From NCBI GenBank assembly GCA_033105485.1, contig CP136956.1, forward strand, positions 1,798,001 through 1,862,000: DNA of 64,000 nt, in the 5' to 3' direction. Below the pieces are notes generated by a model. The model worked only from the letters and a program-made list of their open reading frames with translations. It was not told the origin of the DNA and made no database searches. The DNA is from LVI-A0039 sp033105485. GTDB taxonomy: Bacteria; Bacillota_I; Bacilli_A; UBA3375. The position numbers were made by a program, and so were the translations under genes. Each line of letters starts with the position of its first letter. Position 1 is the stretch's first letter. Below are positions 59,986-64,000 of the stretch, one piece after another.

Positions 59986-60969
59986 ATGAACAATACTAAA
60001 AGAGCTTTAATAATTAGTGTAGTTGTAAGTCTATTATTAGTGTTATTAATAGTTTTGGTTGATCCATTAGTTAGTGATAGGGTTTTAGCCCCAGATACAG
60101 GGGCAAGTCATTATTACTGGAAATTGCCTACTCGTAATAACTTTAATCAAGTAATTGTTTGGCTATTGTTTTTAATCCATTTAAGTGGAAACTATTATTT
60201 AATTAGAAAAAGATTAAAAGTTAAAGAACGTGATTTTACAATTGAAAACACCAATTTACTTGTATTTAACGTAATCATGATTCTAATCCACTTTGTTCAA
60301 TCAATTATTGGATATGACGGATTGGCTCAAGATGTATCTGTATTTTCTTCCCAATATTCAGTTATCTTTATGCTAGTGACAATAATACTTATGGAAATTC
60401 CAAGACGTGGAATAATATTTGGGAAGAAGATTAAAATCGATAAGAATATAATGAAGTTCTTATATGCAATACATGGATTTGTATTTACATTTTCAATTGT
60501 ATATACATTTTGGTATCATCCAGTGATTAATACTATTGGTCACTTATTTGGGTTCTTCTATATGTTCTTACTGTTTACGCAGCTTAGCTTTGTCAAAACA
60601 AAAATTCATACAAATCCAAAATGGATAGTAAGTTTAGAGGTATTAGTTGCCTTCCATGGAGCTAGTGTTGCTTACTATGTCCAAAATAGCAGTCTATGGT
60701 CAATGTTCTTATTCGGGTTTGGTTTTATATTTGTATTTACGCAAATATATGGATTAGCACTTAAGAAAATGCAAATATATGCAATCCAACTCATCTTTAT
60801 AATTTGCGCAGTTGGTTACTACCTTATTACAGATATATCAAATGTGCATCAGATTTTATGGATTCCAATTGTTGAGTATGGACATGTTGTAGTTATGCTA
60901 ATAATAGCATTTGGGATTAATAAAATAATAAAAAATCGAAAAACTAGGAGAGTTAATGAAAATGTATAG
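59986..60969 (+). CDS. Unknown polytopic membrane protein
   Basis: The 327 aa protein has about nine membrane segments with short loops and a basic C-terminus (KNRKTRRVNENV). No transporter motif is seen. The third helix region contains WHP/HFVQSIIGYD-type polar residues. It overlaps glyA by 14 bp and follows the tail-anchored protein by 9 bp, so the two unknowns probably work together at the membrane. Confidence 0.6.
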   Translation: MNNTKRALIISVVVSLLLVLLIVLVDPLVSDRVLAPDTGASHYYWKLPTRNNFNQVIVWLLFLIHLSGNYYLIRKRLKVKERDFTIENTNLLVFNVIMILIHFVQSIIGYDGLAQDVSVFSSQYSVIFMLVTIILMEIPRRGIIFGKKIKIDKNIMKFLYAIHGFVFTFSIVYTFWYHPVINTIGHLFGFFYMFLLFTQLSFVKTKIHTNPKWIVSLEVLVAFHGASVAYYVQNSSLWSMFLFGFGFIFVFTQIYGLALKKMQIYAIQLIFIICAVGYYLITDISNVHQILWIPIVEYGHVVVMLIIAFGINKIIKNRKTRRVNENV

Positions 60970-62212
60970 TCAAATATTAAGAACGAACGAAGTATTGAAA
61001 GAGTGTGATTCTGAAGTTTTAGGACATATATTAAATGAGCAGGAACGATTAAATTCCAACATTGAATTAATTGCTTCAGAAAATGTTGTATCAGAAGCGG
61101 TTCAAGTTGCAGCAGGAAGTGTTTTAACCAATAAGTACGCCGAAGGTTATCCCGGGAGACGATACTATGGCGGGTGTGTCCATGTAGATAAAGTTGAGCA
61201 AATTGCAATTGATCGTGTAAAGAAATTATTTAATGCTGAACACGCGAATGTTCAGCCCCACTGTGGTACAAGCGCTAACTTAGCAGTTTACGCAGCTTTT
61301 CTAAATCCAGGAGATACAGTACTTGCCATGGATTTAAATTGTGGTGGTCACTTATCACATGGTAGTAATGTAAGTGCAAGTGGTAAATTATATAACTTTG
61401 TTCATTATGGAATTACAAAAGATTTAGAGCAAATTGATTTTACGGAAGTAGAGAAAATGTTAGAAGAACACCGACCTAAAATCTTATTAGCAGGATATTC
61501 AAATTACTCAAGAACTGTTGACTTTGAAAAATTTGCTGAACTTGCAAAAAAGTACAATGCAATATTTATGGTTGATATGGCGCACATTGCAGGTCTAATT
61601 GCAGCTGGTGTACACCCAAGTCCATTTCCATATGCAGATGTAGTAACTTCAACTACGCATAAAACACTTAGAGGGCCACGTGGAGGATTAATCCTATGTA
61701 AATCCGAATATGCAGCAGCTATCGATAAAGCAATCTTCCCCGCAACACAAGGAGGTCCATTAATGCATATTATTGCTGCAAAAGCTGTTGCTTTTGGTGA
61801 AGCGCTCCAACCGGAATTTATTGAATATCAAAAACAAATAATTGTTAATGCAAAAACTTTAGCAGATGAATTAATGGCTAGAGGATATGAAATCGTTAGT
61901 AAAGGAACTGATAATCACTTACTTACAATTAAATTATTAGGAACAGGATATACTGGTAGTGAGATTGAAGCAGCATTAGATGAATGTAATATTACCGTGA
62001 ATAAAAACTCAATTCCATTTGATCCATTACCACCAAAATCAACAAGTGGAATTAGAATTGGGACCCCAGCAGTAACTACTCGTGGATTTAAAGAAGCAGA
62101 AATGGTTGAGATTGCAAATTGTATTGATTTAATCATTAAAGACCCAATTGAAAATCAGAAACAAGTTAAAGCAATTGTTAAATCTATTTGCTCTAGATAT
62201 CCGTTATATTAG
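60956..62212 (+). CDS. glyA: Serine hydroxymethyltransferase
   Basis: Interconverts serine and glycine with tetrahydrofolate; the main source of one-carbon units. The 418 aa product has NIELIASENVVS near residue 36, NKYAEGYPGRRYYGGC, and the PLP lysine K236 in TTTHKTLRGPRGG. Full length. AGGAG at 60946 fits the ATG at 60956; an ATG two codons later is an alternative. Start lies inside the end of the upstream membrane-protein gene. Confidence 0.96.
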   Translation: MKMYSQILRTNEVLKECDSEVLGHILNEQERLNSNIELIASENVVSEAVQVAAGSVLTNKYAEGYPGRRYYGGCVHVDKVEQIAIDRVKKLFNAEHANVQPHCGTSANLAVYAAFLNPGDTVLAMDLNCGGHLSHGSNVSASGKLYNFVHYGITKDLEQIDFTEVEKMLEEHRPKILLAGYSNYSRTVDFEKFAELAKKYNAIFMVDMAHIAGLIAAGVHPSPFPYADVVTSTTHKTLRGPRGGLILCKSEYAAAIDKAIFPATQGGPLMHIIAAKAVAFGEALQPEFIEYQKQIIVNAKTLADELMARGYEIVSKGTDNHLLTIKLLGTGYTGSEIEAALDECNITVNKNSIPFDPLPPKSTSGIRIGTPAVTTRGFKEAEMVEIANCIDLIIKDPIENQKQVKAIVKSICSRYPLY

Positions 62213-62224
62213 TCCTGTTATTTG

Positions 62225-62233
62225 TGCTATAAT
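62225..62233 (+). promoter_or_regulatory. Extended -10 promoter of the MazG-like gene
   Basis: TGC directly before TATAAT, 18 bp before the ATG at 62252. It rules out the in-frame start at 62222. Confidence 0.6.
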
Positions 62234-62251
62234 CTAGTAATAAGGAGATGT

Positions 62252-62878
62252 ATGGAAAAAAGCGAAAGTATTAAGCAAAGATTGGTTGAATTTAATGACC
62301 AAGTAGGTTGGGACAATTTGAAACCTGAAGATGCTAAACATTTATCTAGCCTACTAGTTGGTGAAGCGCATGAATTATGGGAAGAAATAGCAAAAGAAAA
62401 TAAAAAAGGTCTTAATAAATATGACATTAGTCTAGAAGTGGCTGATGTTTATATTTACTTACAAAAAATTTGTCTTGCATTAGATATTGATATGTTAAGT
62501 GCAGTTGAAGATAAAATGATGATTAACAAAATTCGTTTTTTAAATGAAGATTATCAACAAAAAAGAAAGAATGTGGCTCCTAAACACGGGAGGTATTATA
62601 AAATATCAAACATGTATAAGGAGCAGGAAACAAAGCTTGAAGATAATTTGAAAATTGGACAAATCATTGGATTAAAAAATGAAGATACAAATCAAAAAGT
62701 ACTGATCTTTAACTCTAAGGAAGTTAAGGCTGAATACATGTTACCAATTGTTGGTGTAGTTCATCCACGAAATGAACAAGCCCCACTTTGGATTGCAAGT
62801 GATGTTGAATTAAGCGTTGATCAAATTAATGAAGGATTAAAGTTAGTTGATTTTTTATATGATATTGAATTAGTTTAA
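62252..62878 (+). CDS. MazG-like nucleotide pyrophosphohydrolase with extra C-terminal domain
   Basis: The ATG at 62252 follows AAGGAG. The 208 aa protein has a MazG-type all-alpha core at about 1-105: E-x2-E-LWEE-I near 37 and E-V-A-D near 60 carry the four metal-binding acids, followed by KMMINKIRF. This fold hydrolyses non-canonical or excess NTPs to NMP + PPi. The last 90 residues are a beta-rich domain (MLPIVGVVHPRNEQAPLW) that I do not recognise. No close neighbour besides the msrA remnant 11 bp downstream. Confidence 0.75.
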   Translation: MEKSESIKQRLVEFNDQVGWDNLKPEDAKHLSSLLVGEAHELWEEIAKENKKGLNKYDISLEVADVYIYLQKICLALDIDMLSAVEDKMMINKIRFLNEDYQQKRKNVAPKHGRYYKISNMYKEQETKLEDNLKIGQIIGLKNEDTNQKVLIFNSKEVKAEYMLPIVGVVHPRNEQAPLWIASDVELSVDQINEGLKLVDFLYDIELV

Positions 62879-62889
62879 TAAGGAGAATA

Positions 62890-63430
62890 ATGGGACATAT
62901 GCCTGTAAACCCTAATCAAGGGATTAAATATAATGAAGCAGATATAAAAGAAATATATATAGCAGGAGGATGTTTTTGGGGATCAGAAGCTTTTCTTGAA
63001 CGTATTTACGGTGTAGTTTATACTGAAGTTGGATATGCTAATGGAAACTGTGAAAAACCCAAGCTATGAACAAGTTTGTTCGAAAACAACAGATTTTGTA
63101 GAAACTGTATATCTTAAATATGATAGTTCTAAAATCACGCTTGAAAAACTTATTGATGAGTATTTTAAAATTATTGATCCAACAAGTTACAATAAGCAAG
63201 GTGGAGATGTTGGTAGTCAATACCGAACAGGAATATACTCAAAAGATAGCGTGGAACTAGAAATCGCTGCAGCAAAAATAGAAAGTTTAGCTGGTGATTA
63301 TAAAAAGCCGATATTAGTTGAGGTTAAACCTTTAGAAAATTATTATCGTGCAGAAGACTATCACCAGAAATATTTAGAAAAAAATCCTAATGGTTACTGC
63401 CATGTTGATTTAGGATTATTAAGTAATTAA
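62890..63430 (+). pseudogene. msrA: Peptide-methionine (S)-S-oxide reductase MsrA, frameshifted
   Basis: The ATG at 62890 (AAGGAG upstream) opens a normal MsrA with the catalytic cysteine C28 in AGGCFWGSE and VGYANGN. After about 56 codons the frame ends at TGA 63067-63069. Removing one A from the AAAAA at 63053-63057 joins it to NPSYEQVCSKTTDFVETVYL, the correct MsrA continuation, through SQYRTGIY and the YHQKYLEKNPNGYCH end at 63430. As read, the gene is broken by a 1-bp insertion; sequencing error is possible. About 179 aa when joined. Confidence 0.85.
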
Positions 63431-63439
63431 GGAGCAATA

Positions 63440-63847
63440 ATGGAAAAAATTAAAATTGGTTTTATTTGTGTACATAATTCTTGTCGTAGTATTATGGCAG
63501 AAGGAATTTGTCGTGAGAAATATGGTGAGATGTTTGAAGTTTACTCAGGTGGTACAGAAGAAAACAATGTTGTTAAGCAAGATGCTTTAACAACTCTTAA
63601 AAGTGTTTATAATATTGAAGGTGATTTCAGTTCAAAGTTAATCGATACATTACCAGAACTTGATGTTGTAATTACAATGGGTTGTAATGTTGAATGTCCA
63701 CATTTACCTTCAAAATATCGTGAAGACTTTGGAATAGATGATCCAAGTCATAAAAGTCTCGAAATCTTTGAACTTAGTGCTAAATTAATCGAAGCTAAAA
63801 TTGATTTGTTAGCTTTAAAAATTAAAACAGGGGAGATAGAGCTATAA
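63440..63847 (+). CDS. arsC: Thioredoxin-coupled arsenate reductase
   Basis: The 135 aa protein has the low-molecular-weight phosphatase-like loop C10-VHNSC-R16 and a redox pair at C82 and C86 (MGCNVECP). Cys10 and Cys82 fall exactly where the staphylococcal plasmid ArsC has them; the third cysteine is at 86 rather than 89. The enzyme reduces arsenate to arsenite using thioredoxin. The next gene is a thioredoxin-like protein, overlapping by one base. No ArsR or ArsB is near, so it may have a broader role. Confidence 0.87.
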   Translation: MEKIKIGFICVHNSCRSIMAEGICREKYGEMFEVYSGGTEENNVVKQDALTTLKSVYNIEGDFSSKLIDTLPELDVVITMGCNVECPHLPSKYREDFGIDDPSHKSLEIFELSAKLIEAKIDLLALKIKTGEIEL

Positions 63848-64000
63848 TGAAAGAGTATAATCATGAAATTAAATTCACAGGAAATCAAATTCTTGTTTTT
63901 TCAACAAGCTGGTGTCCTGACTGCATTATGCTAAACATGTACATTGATCAAGTAATTGATGAGAACAAAGACTGGGAATTCATTTATATTGATAGTGATC
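63847..64000 (+). CDS. Thioredoxin-like protein (truncated by window end)
   Basis: The ATG overlaps the arsC stop (TAATG). The visible 51 codons have a thioredoxin fold start, with the active site FSTSWCPDC near residue 22-29 followed by MLNMYIDQVI. WCPDC differs from the classic WCGPC, as in many thioredoxin-like proteins of Bacillota. It is a natural partner for ArsC and MsrA, both thioredoxin-dependent. Confidence 0.85.
   Translation, partial: MKEYNHEIKFTGNQILVFSTSWCPDCIMLNMYIDQVIDENKDWEFIYIDSD

Noticed and set aside
1..64000. Mycoplasma genetic code (TGA as Trp)
   Set aside because: Several genes end at TGA (44334, 52817) with proper downstream starts, and tryptophan is encoded by TGG throughout.

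Overview
The window is a low-GC, AT-rich bacterial chromosome segment read with the standard stop codons (TGA is used as a stop, TGG as Trp). Gene content and order point to a walled member of the Bacillota, in the Bacilli / Erysipelotrichia / Mollicutes-relative neighbourhood. The evidence is the order ftsA-like - ftsZ - sepF - ileS - lspA - rluD, the order ezrA - cysteine desulfurase - thiI, an RNase Y - miaB pair, tsaE, recD2, yebC, and T7SS- and sortase-type surface biology. I cannot name the species. Many genes overlap by 1 to 20 bases, and many promoters are extended -10 boxes (TGN then TATAAT) with little or no -35 box.

1-39400 is a mostly syntenic core: hslO, a membrane-domain/aldose-1-epimerase fusion, tsaE, an alpha/beta hydrolase, a very divergent cell-division cluster, ileS, an unknown membrane protein, lspA, rluD, recD2, alaS, ezrA, iscS, thiI, ackA, nrnA, dnaE (degenerate PHP domain), the spermidine/putrescine transporter potABCD, rny, miaB, small unknowns, a YihY-type membrane protein, an orphan winged-helix regulator, yebC, a ZIP transporter, a GNAT protein and two unknowns.

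39400-46040 holds a tRNA-Leu followed by an envelope locus: a UDP-GlcNAc 2-epimerase, a large processive membrane glycosyltransferase, a second orphan winged-helix regulator and an SpaA-repeat surface protein with an LASTG sorting-like signal. The epimerase and glycosyltransferase share an inverted-repeat operator-like site and may make an N-acetylmannosamine-type polysaccharide.

46100-54400 is an accessory region. It starts with a MerR-SDR pair carrying a textbook MerR operator. Next is an AbiF/AbiD-type (Abi_2, HEPN RX4H) gene preceded by a terminator-capped leader of about 120 nt with three hairpins, a candidate RNA-antitoxin arrangement. Then comes a decayed LXG/T7SS-effector-like module with a DUF4176 protein, two small secreted or membrane unknowns, a possible relaxase remnant and a degenerate IS30-type element with matching inverted ends. 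A roughly 70 bp hairpin repeat recurs at gene ends in this region and flanks the AbiF unit in direct orientation. Six genes here are broken by what looks like loss of one A from an A tract.

54700-64000 returns to envelope and core genes: a thioester-domain, multi-repeat adhesin with an MAITG sorting-like tail, an M23 peptidase with a calcium-binding-type repeat, two unknowns, glyA, a MazG-like protein, a frameshifted msrA, a thioredoxin-coupled arsenate reductase and the start of a thioredoxin-like gene.
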